In this document: in pieces, positions 7,036 to 16,211 of the stretch
Layout: every line of letters starts with the position of its first letter
Numbering within the stretch: the stretch's first letter is position 1
Assembly: GCA_002457435.1 (NCBI GenBank)
Contig: NTLA01000020.1
Coordinates: 1 to 33,360, forward strand
Source of the DNA: Acidimicrobiales bacterium MED-G01
GTDB taxonomy: Bacteria; Actinomycetota; Acidimicrobiia; Acidimicrobiales; Poriferisodalaceae
Length of the DNA: 33,360 nt
Direction: 5' to 3'
Made by a program: the position numbers and the translations under genes
The notes under the pieces: model-generated
Seen by the model: only the letters and a program-made list of their open reading frames with translations
What the model was told of the DNA's origin: nothing
Database searches by the model: none

Positions 7036-8178
7036 GTGATTTTAACCAAGGACCAACAAGCCATCCGGCAACTCGTCCGAGATTTCGCTAACGCGCGAAT
7101 CGCTCCGAACGTCCGGGAATGGGAAATGCAAGGTGGACCTCCTAAGTCCCTATACGAGGAGATGGGGTCAATTGGGTTGATGGGAATGACGATCGATCCC
7201 AGTTACGGAGGGTCGGGACTTGGCTTTATTTCTTATGCCCTAGCGATGGAGGAAATATCAGCGGTAGACGGTGGTATCAGCAACATGATGTCGGGGAATA
7301 ATTCGCCCGTGGCGGTTGCAATAGCTGCCAACGGCTCTTTAGAACAGAAGGAGCGGATCCTACCGATGCTCTGCGCCGGTAAATGGTTGGGTTCCTTTCA
7401 TTTAACTGAACCTCACACCGGTTCAGATGCATCAGCCATCACAACAAGAGCCGTTCGAGATGGAAACCAATTCATCCTTAACGGACATAAAGCATTCATC
7501 ACTGGAGGGGGGATCTCCGACATAGCAATGATCGTGGCCGTCACGAGCCCCGAAGCTGGCAAGTCAGGAATCAGCACCTTTGTTACATCGACTGCCAATC
7601 CTGGCTACCAAATCTTAGGCAAAGAACAGAAGTTGGGACACCGAACGAATGACCTCTGCCAGGTTCAGTTCGACGCTATGGAGATACCCGAAGCCGACCT
7701 TCTGGGGCCAGAAGGTCGCGGTTTGTCCATTGCACTGAGCAACTTATCGATTGGGCGTATTGCAGTAGCAGCCCAGGCAGTAGGAGGAGCACGACAAGCG
7801 CTTCGCCTCGCAAAGGAATACGCGGAACTTCGCGAAACCTTTGGTAAACCAATCATCGAACACCAAACAATCTCTTTCATGCTGGCAGAGATGGCCACAA
7901 AGATCGAGGTTGCCAGACAGATGTACCTGCACGCGGCCGCTATACATGATGCAGGGCAAGATTCCGCAGCTGCAGCGTCGATGGCGAAACTTTTCGCATC
8001 CGAAATGGCTGAGTGGGTTGCCTCCAAGGCGATACAGATCCATGGGGGTGCAGGATTTCTTGAAGACCATCTTGTGGAAAAGATCTACAGGGACGTTCGG
8101 GTCTACCAACTGTACGAGGGGACCTCTGAAATCCAGAAACTCGTTATTTCCCGCCATCTCGACTCCATCGAAATGTGA
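7036..8178 (+). CDS. Acyl-CoA dehydrogenase
   Basis: A 380-residue FAD-dependent acyl-CoA dehydrogenase that would introduce an alpha-beta double bond into an acyl-CoA and pass electrons to ETF. All three domains are present. An N-terminal helical part begins LTKDQQAIRQLVRDFA. The FAD-binding beta domain contains FHLTEPHTGSDASAI near 122-137. The C-terminal helical domain contains RETFGKPI, QIHGGAGFLEDH and the catalytic segment LYEGTSEIQK, with E361 as the expected general base. The start is GTG at 7036, which gives the normal family N-terminus. It heads a plus-strand operon: 28 bases separate it from the hydantoinase/oxoprolinase gene. It diverges from ribH with a 57-base gap. Chain-length preference cannot be read from the sequence. 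Confidence 0.93.
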   Translation: MILTKDQQAIRQLVRDFANARIAPNVREWEMQGGPPKSLYEEMGSIGLMGMTIDPSYGGSGLGFISYALAMEEISAVDGGISNMMSGNNSPVAVAIAANGSLEQKERILPMLCAGKWLGSFHLTEPHTGSDASAITTRAVRDGNQFILNGHKAFITGGGISDIAMIVAVTSPEAGKSGISTFVTSTANPGYQILGKEQKLGHRTNDLCQVQFDAMEIPEADLLGPEGRGLSIALSNLSIGRIAVAAQAVGGARQALRLAKEYAELRETFGKPIIEHQTISFMLAEMATKIEVARQMYLHAAAIHDAGQDSAAAASMAKLFASEMAEWVASKAIQIHGGAGFLEDHLVEKIYRDVRVYQLYEGTSEIQKLVISRHLDSIEM

Positions 8179-8206
8179 ACCCCGCTCTCTCACCTAGGCT
8201 CACGAC

Positions 8207-11200
8207 ATGACTTCTATTCGGCTCGCAGCAGATATTGGTGGAACATTCACCGATATAGCCCTGGAAGCGCCTGGAGGCCTCTACACAACGAAGGTCCTCA
8301 CCACTTCGCTTGAACCGGCGACTGCGGTGCTCGAGGGAGTCGCAAGGGTCCTGGCGGACGCAGCGCTAACCCCCAGCGACGTTGACGTCTTTGTCCACGG
8401 AACGACCCTCGCGACAAATGCCCTCATCGAACGCAGGGGGGCCCGCACTGCTTTGCTAACCACAGCCGGCATGCGCGATTCGATTGAGATGGCCCATGAG
8501 AACAGGTTCGAACAATATGACCTCGCAATGGTTCGCCCTGATCCCCTAGTGCCACGGGACCTACGCATAGGGATCCCTGGCCGGCTCGCTTCAAATGGCG
8601 CCATCCTGCAGGACCTTGACACAGACGCCGTTCTACGGTCAGTGGATCAGTTGAAGGAACTTGACGTAGAGAGCATTGCGATCGGTTTTCTCCACAGTTA
8701 CCTCAACTCGAGCCACGAGATTCAAGCTGCGGAAGTCGTCCAGGCGCATTGGCCGGAAGTGACCGTGTCTCTCTCAAGCGAAGTTTGCCCCGAAATTCGT
8801 GAGTACGAACGATTCTCAACTACATGCGCGAACGCGTACATTCAACCTCTGCTTAGTAACTACCTGACGGACCTTGAAACTCGACGACGCGTCTTGGGCA
8901 TGGATTGCCCAATGCTATTAATGCAGTCAGGTGGCGGCCTTGGCACTCTCGAAGATGCACTCCAGTTCCCGGTTCGACTGGTCGAAAGTGGTCCGGCAGG
9001 AGGGGCTCTGCTTTCCGCTGAACTGGCAAAAAGCTTCGAAATTGATAAAGCGTTGAGCTTCGATATGGGTGGGACGACAGCCAAATTGTGCATCATTAAC
9101 GATGCGCAGCCGCGAACTTCCCGAGAGTTCGAAGTCGGACGCGAATACCGGTTCTTAGCCGGCAGTGGATTACCTCTTCGCTTGCCTGTCATCGAAATGG
9201 TGGAGATCGGCGCCGGCGGCTCCTCGATTGCGAAACTCGACGAGTTGGGTCGTATCGCCGTTGGGCCACACAGTGCTGGCAGCGAACCCGGGCCGGCCTG
9301 CTATGGGCGCGGCGGAACCCAAGCAACCGTCACGGATGCGGATGTCGCCCTTGGACGAATTCTGTCCGAAGGCTTTTCGACCGGAGATTTAAACTTTTCA
9401 AAAGAGGCAGCAGTCACTGCGATTAGCAACACCATCGTTGCGGCAGGTGGGTTCGACCCTGACACAGCGGCCTTCGGTATCTGCGAAACGGTCGATGAGA
9501 ATATGGCCAGCGCGGGGCGTGTTCATGCCATCGAACAGGGTTGTGACATCACTGACGGCACGCTTATCGCATTCGGTGGGGCAGCCCCCTTACATGCAGT
9601 CAGAGTGGCGGAGAAGCTTGGCATGAGGGAAGTTCTTATTCCTAGCGGCGCCGGCGTTGGTTCCGCTATCGGGTTTCTACATGCCCCAGCCTCACATGAG
9701 AATGTTCGTACCCGCTATATCCGGCTCGACGACCTTGTCGTGGACGACCTATCGGCCATGCTGGAGGAAATGTTTGACGAGGCCGAACAAATTGTGCGTC
9801 GGGCATCGAACGATGAAGTCTTAAACAAAAGCGCCAAAGCATTCATGAGGTATGAGGGTCAGGGCCATGAAATTACCGTTGACCTGAATCTCGCCGAAAT
9901 CTTTACTTCCCCTCCTCCGGATGCTGCCCACCTACGAAAGGTTCTGGAAGAAGCGTTCGTGGATGAATACCGCCGCCTCTATGGGCGCGAAATCACAGGT
10001 CTCGGAGTTGAGACGCTTAGCTGGGTTGCGACAGTCAGCTCGATACCAGCGCCCCCGAAGTTGGAACAATGGACACTCCCTGAAACCGCGCTGACAGACC
10101 TACCCACCACTAAGACCGCTGACCCTGACAGCGGTGTGATGCTGGATACTGCGGTGGTTGCCCGTCAAGACCTCGATGGCTATCGCATCGATGGGCCAGC
10201 ACTGATCACCGAGGAACAAACAACTACCTTCCTCCCCCAGGCTTACAGTGGGTCGTTGACCGAAAACGGTCACCTCCGAATTCGACATAGGGAAGTTGCG
10301 GCAAATCCCGAGACGGACCAGACCTCTAACAGTTTGCGAACACTCCAAAAAGACATTATGTGGAACCGTCTTATTGCAGTCGTCCAAGAACAGGCAACGA
10401 CGTTGGTGAGGTCTGCTTTTTCAACCTCAACGCGCGAAGCCGGTGACCTGTCTGCCGGTGTTTTCGATCCACAAGGCAGGATGCTGGCCCAGTCGGTGAC
10501 TGGGACACCAGGTCACGTGAATTCGATGGCTGCCTCGGTAGGGCACTTCCTTGACGAATTCCCAGTGCACACAATGCGCCCGGGGGATATTTACTTGACT
10601 AATGACCCGTGGAAAGGCACAGGCCACCTCTTTGACATTGTAGTCGTCACGCCTGTTTTCTATAAGGAGCAACCAGTCGCCCTGTTCGCGTGCACCAGCC
10701 ATGTGGTTGATATCGGTGGCGTCGGATTTAGCTCAACTTCGCGCGAGATCTTCCACGAAGGGCTCCAACTCCCGATCATGCGATTCGCGACCGAAGAAGT
10801 ATTCGATCCCAATGTGGTTCGGATAATCGAAACGAACGTTCGAGACAGTGTCCAGGTTATGGGAGACATCTACTCATTAGCCGCCTGCAATAGGGTCGGC
10901 GCATTGCGGCTGAGCGAAATGATGGATGAATACCAGCTCGAAGACCTTAAGGAACTGGGGGAATACATAATCGAGACCTCTAGGCAGGCAATGTTGGCAG
11001 AAATAGCTCGTCTACCTGCCGGAACATGGAATTCAAAGATGCGAGTGGATGGCGTCGACGAGCCACTCGACATCGTCACTGAACTGTCCATCGACGCGAC
11101 CGGAGTCACGGTCAAGTTTGATGGAACAAGCCTCGTTCAACCCCACGGGATTAATGTCCCGATGTCCTACACCGATGCTTACACCTCCTTTGGTGTTCGC

Positions 11201-11956
11201 TGCATCATCGGCCCCAATATCCCCAATAACGCTGGCTCACTCCAAGTTGTGAACGTATCTGCCCCAGTCGGATGCATTCTCAACGCCCCTCGTCCTGCAG
11301 CTGTAAACATCCGCCACGTAATGGGCCAAATGCTTCCAGATGCTGTCTACGGATGTCTGAGTCAGGTACTGCCAGACAAGGTCCCAGCGGAAGGTACCAG
11401 TTCACTTTGGAACCTGTTGGCCAGTGGCTCTTGGGATGACCAAACCGGGCGACAATTCATGATGATGAGCTTCAACTCCGGAGGCGCCGGCGCGCGGCCG
11501 GGCCAGGATGGCCTTTCAGCAACCGCTTTTCCGAGCGGTGTGAGGAACATGCCCGTCGAGATCAACGAAGTTGTGTCACCGCTGGTCTTTTGGCGGAAAG
11601 AATTTCGGCCGGACTCAGGTGGCGACGGCGAATTCCGGGGTGGCCTTGGACAAGTGGTTGAATTGGCGCACAGGGGCGAAGGCGAGTTCGTTTTCAGCGC
11701 GACCTACGAAAGGGTCAAACATCCGGCTCGGGGTCGGCATGGCGGAGAAAGTGGCATGACGGGTCGATTGACCCTCGACGACGGATCACCTGTGGTGGCC
11801 AAAGGCAACACCACTGTTCCTTCGGGCCGTCACCTCATCGTCGAATTTCCGGGTGGTGGAGGCCTAGGTGATCCCGCTCGGCGCACCAACCAAGCTCGAG
11901 AACGCGATCGCCGCTTGGGTTACGTCACTGACATGAGAAAAGAAGACTATTCATGA
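8207..11956 (+). CDS. Fused HyuA-HyuB hydantoinase/5-oxoprolinase-family protein
   Basis: A 1249-residue protein joining both halves of the ATP-dependent hydantoinase/oxoprolinase superfamily. Residues 1 to about 690 are HyuA-like. They have the ASKHA-type nucleotide motif ADIGGTFTD at 8-16, VHGTTLATNALIERRGA near 64-80, an ESGPAGGA segment near 261, SFDMGGTTAKL near 284, and a second phosphate region around GGAAPLHA near 460. Residues from about 715 onward are HyuB-like, with DIMWNRLIAVVQEQATTLVRS, REAGDLSAGVFDPQGRM, GDIYLTNDPWKGTGHLFD, and the terminal PGGGGLGDPARR glycine-rich end. The length is close to single-chain 5-oxoprolinases. Relatives hydrolyse 5-oxoproline, N-methylhydantoin or caprolactam, or carboxylate ketones, always with ATP. 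Overlap by ATGA with a downstream CoA-transferase gene suggests that the acid it makes is passed to CoA. The true substrate is open; free 5-oxoproline recycling would not need the neighbours. Confidence 0.9.
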   Translation: MTSIRLAADIGGTFTDIALEAPGGLYTTKVLTTSLEPATAVLEGVARVLADAALTPSDVDVFVHGTTLATNALIERRGARTALLTTAGMRDSIEMAHENRFEQYDLAMVRPDPLVPRDLRIGIPGRLASNGAILQDLDTDAVLRSVDQLKELDVESIAIGFLHSYLNSSHEIQAAEVVQAHWPEVTVSLSSEVCPEIREYERFSTTCANAYIQPLLSNYLTDLETRRRVLGMDCPMLLMQSGGGLGTLEDALQFPVRLVESGPAGGALLSAELAKSFEIDKALSFDMGGTTAKLCIINDAQPRTSREFEVGREYRFLAGSGLPLRLPVIEMVEIGAGGSSIAKLDELGRIAVGPHSAGSEPGPACYGRGGTQATVTDADVALGRILSEGFSTGDLNFSKEAAVTAISNTIVAAGGFDPDTAAFGICETVDENMASAGRVHAIEQGCDITDGTLIAFGGAAPLHAVRVAEKLGMREVLIPSGAGVGSAIGFLHAPASHENVRTRYIRLDDLVVDDLSAMLEEMFDEAEQIVRRASNDEVLNKSAKAFMRYEGQGHEITVDLNLAEIFTSPPPDAAHLRKVLEEAFVDEYRRLYGREITGLGVETLSWVATVSSIPAPPKLEQWTLPETALTDLPTTKTADPDSGVMLDTAVVARQDLDGYRIDGPALITEEQTTTFLPQAYSGSLTENGHLRIRHREVAANPETDQTSNSLRTLQKDIMWNRLIAVVQEQATTLVRSAFSTSTREAGDLSAGVFDPQGRMLAQSVTGTPGHVNSMAASVGHFLDEFPVHTMRPGDIYLTNDPWKGTGHLFDIVVVTPVFYKEQPVALFACTSHVVDIGGVGFSSTSREIFHEGLQLPIMRFATEEVFDPNVVRIIETNVRDSVQVMGDIYSLAACNRVGALRLSEMMDEYQLEDLKELGEYIIETSRQAMLAEIARLPAGTWNSKMRVDGVDEPLDIVTELSIDATGVTVKFDGTSLVQPHGINVPMSYTDAYTSFGVRCIIGPNIPNNAGSLQVVNVSAPVGCILNAPRPAAVNIRHVMGQMLPDAVYGCLSQVLPDKVPAEGTSSLWNLLASGSWDDQTGRQFMMMSFNSGGAGARPGQDGLSATAFPSGVRNMPVEINEVVSPLVFWRKEFRPDSGGDGEFRGGLGQVVELAHRGEGEFVFSATYERVKHPARGRHGGESGMTGRLTLDDGSPVVAKGNTTVPSGRHLIVEFPGGGGLGDPARRTNQARERDRRLGYVTDMRKEDYS

Positions 11957-13284
11957 TCAACACCAACAATGATTTACCGCTTGAGGGGGTCCGAGTTTTC
12001 GAACTCGGAACAGCGATTGCTTCACCGTTTTGTGGGCGACTTATGGCTCACTTCGGTGCCGACGTACTAAAAATCGAATCACAACTAAGTCCTGATGTAG
12101 TGCGAATGCTTGGATCGGCTTGGTTAAAGGATCGCGACGACTTGGCAGCTGCTGCTCCTGATACGAGCCCATATGTGCCTGAGATGAACGCATCAAAACG
12201 AAGCGTAGGTCTTGAATTGAAGACAACCGGGGGAAGAAACGCCGCTTTGGCTCTCGTCGCGGAATGTGATGTGTTTTTAGCTAATTTTGGTGCACGAGCG
12301 CTGAGCGACGTTGGGCTCGACTACCAGTCGGTTGCTGCCGTCAATCCAAAAATTATTTACGTGCAGTTACCTGGGTTTGGAAGCGATCCTGATATGCCGT
12401 ATTACCCCTATGTGGCGTGGGGACCGAACCAGGCACCGTTAGTGGGGTTTGACGACTTCACTGGTCACGCTTCCGACCCTCCCGCGGGGATAGCTACGGT
12501 TGCTCCTCCTGATTACATGTCCGCCCTTCACGCTGCTATAGCGACGCTTTCGGGCCTCGAACATCGGGAACTTACTGGGGATGGAGTACATGTCGACGTT
12601 AGCCAATTCGAAACCACGCTGGCTTTGCTTGGTCCCTTTGTCATGGACTACGACTTGAGCGGAACCATTCACAGCCGAATTGGAAATCGGTCTCTGTGGG
12701 GCGCCCCTCAGGGCGTGTACCCATGTGACGGGCATGAACGTTGGATCGCTATCAGCGCAATTGACGACCAAAGTTGGAATGCTCTTAGTTTGTTGATGGG
12801 TTTAGATGACGATCGTTTCGACGATTCCGAATCTCGTATGTCCCAACAAGAAGACCTGGATGTCCAGATTGGCACGTGGACGATTAATTTCGATGCAGAT
12901 GACCTTGCCCACAGATTGCAAAACAGCGGGGTCGCCGCCCATGTCGTCTCAACCAATGAAGACCTACTTCACGACACGCACACAATGAGTCGGAACTGGT
13001 ATCAGGTGGCACCTCACGCTCGACTGGGAAGAGATGTATTCAGCGACTGCGCCGTGACGTTGAAGGACACACCAGGTCGGTGGACTGATGCTGGCCCCTC
13101 GATGGGGCAACACACCCGTGAGGTGCTGAGAGACGTCGTAGGCATGTCTGATGAGGAAATATCTCAACTGGTAAGCGATAAGGCCGCATTCGAACAAACA
13201 GAACCAGAAACCCTTGTCTCGCGACCGTGGGACGATTGGATTCACCTCTTGGTCCCCGGTACAGATGACGCGAGGGATCTCTAA
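11953..13284 (+). CDS. Type III CoA-transferase (CaiB/BaiF family), catalytic-Asp-containing
   Basis: A 443-residue family III CoA-transferase. It moves CoA from a donor thioester to a free carboxylate and acts in the cytoplasm. The start shows GVRVFELGTAIASPFCGRLMAHFGADVLKIE, the standard family N-terminus, then NASKRSVGLELK at about 79-90 and DVFLANFGARALSDVGLDYQSV. In the APPDYMSALHAAIATL segment, D187 sits where the CoA-ester-forming Asp is expected. GDGVHVDVSQFE follows. Overlap is four bases with the hydantoinase gene upstream (ATGA) and one base with the next CoA-transferase (TAATG), so all three are tightly coupled. The pair with the next gene resembles two-subunit transferases such as benzylsuccinate BbsE/BbsF. 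The substrate acid is unknown. Confidence 0.9.
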   Translation: MINTNNDLPLEGVRVFELGTAIASPFCGRLMAHFGADVLKIESQLSPDVVRMLGSAWLKDRDDLAAAAPDTSPYVPEMNASKRSVGLELKTTGGRNAALALVAECDVFLANFGARALSDVGLDYQSVAAVNPKIIYVQLPGFGSDPDMPYYPYVAWGPNQAPLVGFDDFTGHASDPPAGIATVAPPDYMSALHAAIATLSGLEHRELTGDGVHVDVSQFETTLALLGPFVMDYDLSGTIHSRIGNRSLWGAPQGVYPCDGHERWIAISAIDDQSWNALSLLMGLDDDRFDDSESRMSQQEDLDVQIGTWTINFDADDLAHRLQNSGVAAHVVSTNEDLLHDTHTMSRNWYQVAPHARLGRDVFSDCAVTLKDTPGRWTDAGPSMGQHTREVLRDVVGMSDEEISQLVSDKAAFEQTEPETLVSRPWDDWIHLLVPGTDDARDL

Positions 13285-14411
13285 TGGCAGGTCCTTACAG
13301 CGGTCTCCGAGTGATCGACACCACAGGCCTCGCAGGGGCTTATGCGACGCGACTGTTTGCTGGGTTAGGAGCTGAAGTAATTCGACTCGAACCACCTGAT
13401 GGCTCGCCGCTTAGATACTTAGCTCCCTTTGCCGCGTCGATAGCTCCACCCGAAGACAGCCTTTGGTGGAGTTACCTCGCAATGGGCACGCGAAGCGTGG
13501 TGATTGAACCAGACGACAAAGATTCACTCGCACGGCTGCTGGCAAGCGCTGACGTGATTTTTGAAGATCGGTTGCCGGAAGACTCGCTAATAGAGACGGC
13601 TCTCATTTCCGACACCACGGTTCGAACCAGTATCGTGCCTTTCGGGCTAACCGGACCCAAGCGTTCTTGGAAAAGCTCGAACCTTGTTGCTTGGGCGGCC
13701 TCTGGCGTGCTGTATGCCACCGGCTTCCGAGACCGAGCTCCAGTCGCTCCCGCAGGACATGTTCAACTTGCACTCCACGCATCCGCAGCTTCCGCGTTGG
13801 TGGGAACACTCCTAGCGTTACGCGCCAAACGCACAAGTGGCAAAGGGCAACAGGTCGAAATTTCCATTCAAGAAGCTGCCCTTGCTATTGCTCCAGAAAC
13901 CGGGGTCCCAGTTTTTCTTGATGACCGGGTGCACCGAGAACGCTCAGGTAATAGGCGAGACCTTGGTAGACCATTCGGGCTGTACCCGTGCAGCGACGGT
14001 TTTGTTTCCATAATTGTGTTGTTGCCTCGCCATTGGACCGCAATGGCCGCATGGGTAGCGGAGGCGACCGGGAACGAAACCATTACCGAAGAGGTGTTCG
14101 AAGATCTCGGAGTGCGGATGGAGACCCAGGAGCTCATCGACACCTGGGTAGAAGAGCTGACTACCGGGCAAACCAGGCAAGCGTTATTTCATGAAGGTCA
14201 ACGGCGCGGCATCCCTATTACTCCTGTGAATACCGTCAGTGCGCTTCTTGACGACCCACATCTCAAGGCCGCTGAGTTCTGGAGTGAGACACAATTGCCC
14301 GATGGTTCTTCGGTCTCTGTTCCCGGTGCCCCGTTTAGGACCAATAGCGATTGGTGGACGATGAGCGCGGCACCGTTGCTGGGGCAACATACCGAATTCT
14401 ATTTAGGGTGA
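13284..14411 (+). CDS. Type III CoA-transferase (CaiB/BaiF family), apparently lacking the catalytic Asp
   Basis: A 375-residue family III CoA-transferase homologue beginning YSGLRVIDTTGLAGAYATRLFAGLGAEVIRLEPP. It also has MGTRSVVIE at about 67-75, FGLTGPKRSW at 120-129 and GKGQQVEISIQEAAL near 185-200. Aligned by eye with the preceding protein at the shared ALHA helix (PDYMSALHA against GHVQLALHA), the position of the catalytic Asp holds H159. It may therefore be a non-catalytic partner in a heteromer, or use another residue. The TAATG junction with the upstream transferase supports one-to-one expression. The gene ends two bases before the stop of the convergent VOC gene. A small hairpin spans both stop codons. 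Confidence 0.88.
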   Translation: MAGPYSGLRVIDTTGLAGAYATRLFAGLGAEVIRLEPPDGSPLRYLAPFAASIAPPEDSLWWSYLAMGTRSVVIEPDDKDSLARLLASADVIFEDRLPEDSLIETALISDTTVRTSIVPFGLTGPKRSWKSSNLVAWAASGVLYATGFRDRAPVAPAGHVQLALHASAASALVGTLLALRAKRTSGKGQQVEISIQEAALAIAPETGVPVFLDDRVHRERSGNRRDLGRPFGLYPCSDGFVSIIVLLPRHWTAMAAWVAEATGNETITEEVFEDLGVRMETQELIDTWVEELTTGQTRQALFHEGQRRGIPITPVNTVSALLDDPHLKAAEFWSETQLPDGSSVSVPGAPFRTNSDWWTMSAAPLLGQHTEFYLG

Positions 14412-14419
14412 AGTCACCC
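14406..14419. terminator. Small inverted repeat spanning two convergent stop codons
   Basis: GGGTG at 14406-14410 pairs with CACCC at 14415-14419 around AAGT, so both the plus-strand TGA at 14409-14411 and the minus-strand TGA at 14414-14416 lie in the repeat. The stem is short and lacks a T-run, so termination function is uncertain. Confidence 0.3.
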
Positions 14420-15220
14420 AACCAGGTGAAAGCGTAAACCGCTAATTTCGATCGTTCTATCCTCACAGCGCAAACCGCAACTAGCTGCGCGATCAGCAAT
14501 CAACTGCGCATCTGGAACTCGCACATCAATAGCACCCAACCCTTCGGGACGGTCATCAAATGGTTCGGTAAACCGGACTGGACCGTCGATGGTTGGAATT
14601 ATTGGAACTCCATCCAACATTGCCATCGGCACTTGAAGGACCTCCGCCCATCTTTCGACCAGGGAAAGAGGGTCGGGAGTTTGAATTTCTGCACCACAAA
14701 TGGCGTCGACGAACTTAGTGTTGCGGTGATCCCGCCAATCTCTTTCTACTGGCCACCAGTCGCCGTCTGAGACGTCTTCATTTTCGCACCAGCGAAGCTC
14801 AACTAAACATCCAGGTAAATCCTTTGGATGAATGTGAACTGCGTCGCTGCCTGTTTCGCTGATATCGCCGCCTGCTACCGTGCGCACACCCATTTCACTT
14901 AGGTGCTCACTATGAGCTCCGTATTCCGATCGCGGAACTTGAAATAGAAGCATGTAGCCGCCGGGCCCTCCGCGTCGTTGCAAAAAGCGGCCCGCTGCGG
15001 ATGTCGGCCCGTCTTCCAGTGGCACAACTAACTCGAGAAATTGGTTCCCGATCGGCATCACAAAGTTTTTGAGCCCGAAAATGCTGACTCCTGCTTCGCG
15101 TCCTGGTCGGTTCCCGGGATCGCGATAGGCGACATCAAGGCCAAAAACCTCTCGAAGGGCGTTCTCGGTTTCTTCATATTGGTCGCCAACCAACGCTACT
15201 TGCCGAAGTCGTAATGCCAT
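14414..15220 (-). CDS. VOC-superfamily (glyoxalase-like) protein
   Basis: A 268-residue protein that looks like two vicinal-oxygen-chelate modules. The first begins LRLRQVALVGDQYEETENALREVFGLDVAYRDPG and includes a GNQFLELVVPLEDG strand with a likely metal Glu. A middle part has HIHPKDLPGCLVELRW, in which His and Glu fit the second half of a metal site. The C-terminal module, from about residue 170 (FVDAICGAEIQTPDPLSLVERWAEVL), ends GAIDVRVPD. VOC proteins include dioxygenases, epimerases, lyases and glyoxalases, so the reaction is not fixed. A methylmalonyl-CoA-epimerase-like or isomerase role for a CoA or keto intermediate is possible but unproven. ATG at 15220 is a normal start. It is the last gene of a minus-strand set with the luciferase-like and aminotransferase genes, 74 bases downstream of the former. 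Confidence 0.75.
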   Translation of the reverse strand: MALRLRQVALVGDQYEETENALREVFGLDVAYRDPGNRPGREAGVSIFGLKNFVMPIGNQFLELVVPLEDGPTSAAGRFLQRRGGPGGYMLLFQVPRSEYGAHSEHLSEMGVRTVAGGDISETGSDAVHIHPKDLPGCLVELRWCENEDVSDGDWWPVERDWRDHRNTKFVDAICGAEIQTPDPLSLVERWAEVLQVPMAMLDGVPIIPTIDGPVRFTEPFDDRPEGLGAIDVRVPDAQLIADRAASCGLRCEDRTIEISGLRFHLVG

Positions 15221-15294
15221 CTCAGTACCTGCAACCTCTCTCTTTTCGACCTTTATTCGAACACCAGACTAGAACGGCGCCCAGAAGCTGTTGG

Positions 15295-16182
15295 TTAACT
15301 GCGAAGTGGGCTCATCACCTGTGTGATGAACTGAACGGTTTCATCCGCTGACTCCGGGTTACCGAAATCCAAAACAAAATGTTCAATCCCTATCCCGATC
15401 AGATCAGTCAACAGCGTGCCGAAGTCATCGATCTCATCAGGACTCTGAGGCAGCGCACGTTCAATGGTGAGCGAAAACTGGACATCTTCCCGAGCTCGAC
15501 CTGAACCCTCGAGTTCATGCAACATGATGTCTCGCTTCCTGATTAGGGAATCAAGATCGCCTCGCCAGACTGTGTTCCAGATATCAGCATGACGAGCCGC
15601 CAAAGGTATACCTATTTGTTCTCCTGAGGTCCCGATACAAATGGGTGGTACAACATCGGGAAGCGGCGGAGCATCTGCACCTTCAATGTGGAAGAATTCG
15701 CCAGCGAAACACGGGTTTTCTTCTGTCCACATCAGGCGGCACACCTTGATCGCTTCCTCTAACTGACGAAAACGCACGCTGGGTTTCGGAAAGTCGTAGC
15801 CATACGAGAGGTACTCGGCTTCTCGCCAGCCTGCTCCGATGCCGAGAATAAATCGGTTTCCACTAAGAAATTGGAGAGTACTGGCCATCTTCGCGGTCAG
15901 CGCCGGCGGCCGATATCCGACGCCCAAAACATGATGACACAGGTCAATATTCGGAAATTTTGCTGCGCACCAGGTGAGGGTTGTCCAGGCTTCGAGAAAT
16001 GGGTCAGATTTTTGGTCAAAACCATAGAAGTGGTCAGCGATCCACAAACTGTCGAAGTGTTCGGCCACAGCCGGCAAAATATGTTCGCATTGATGTTGCA
16101 CTATCGGTTTGTAACTACTCCACTGGTTACCAATAACCGGTGACAACCAACCGAAACTAAGGCCCTTTGAGCTATTCGCCAC
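15295..16182 (-). CDS. LLM-class oxidoreductase, probably F420-dependent type
   Basis: A 295-residue luciferase-like TIM-barrel protein, distinct from the longer one at the left end of the island. Diagnostic stretches are FDSLWIADHFYGF near 43-55, LTAKMASTLQFLSGNRFILGIGAGWREAEYLSYGYDFP near 95-130, RFRQLEEAIKVCRLMWTE near 137-154, and PPICIGTSGEQIGIPLAARHADIWN near 180-205. This GAGW..EY...G.FP pattern with the following R..LEEA helix is common in the F420-dependent actinobacterial branch, but FMN use cannot be excluded. The start is GTG at 16180-16182 with GAGAGG upstream. It lies 29 bases after the aminotransferase gene, so the two are likely co-transcribed. The substrate is not identifiable. 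Confidence 0.85.
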   Translation of the reverse strand: MANSSKGLSFGWLSPVIGNQWSSYKPIVQHQCEHILPAVAEHFDSLWIADHFYGFDQKSDPFLEAWTTLTWCAAKFPNIDLCHHVLGVGYRPPALTAKMASTLQFLSGNRFILGIGAGWREAEYLSYGYDFPKPSVRFRQLEEAIKVCRLMWTEENPCFAGEFFHIEGADAPPLPDVVPPICIGTSGEQIGIPLAARHADIWNTVWRGDLDSLIRKRDIMLHELEGSGRAREDVQFSLTIERALPQSPDEIDDFGTLLTDLIGIGIEHFVLDFGNPESADETVQFITQVMSPLRS

Positions 16183-16211
16183 GTAACAACCTCTCGAAGA
16201 TTATTGCTGCT

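Noticed and set aside
7744-8193. 149-codon minus-strand open frame across the acyl-CoA dehydrogenase gene
   Set aside because: It is antisense to a complete, motif-bearing dehydrogenase and has no recognisable domain.
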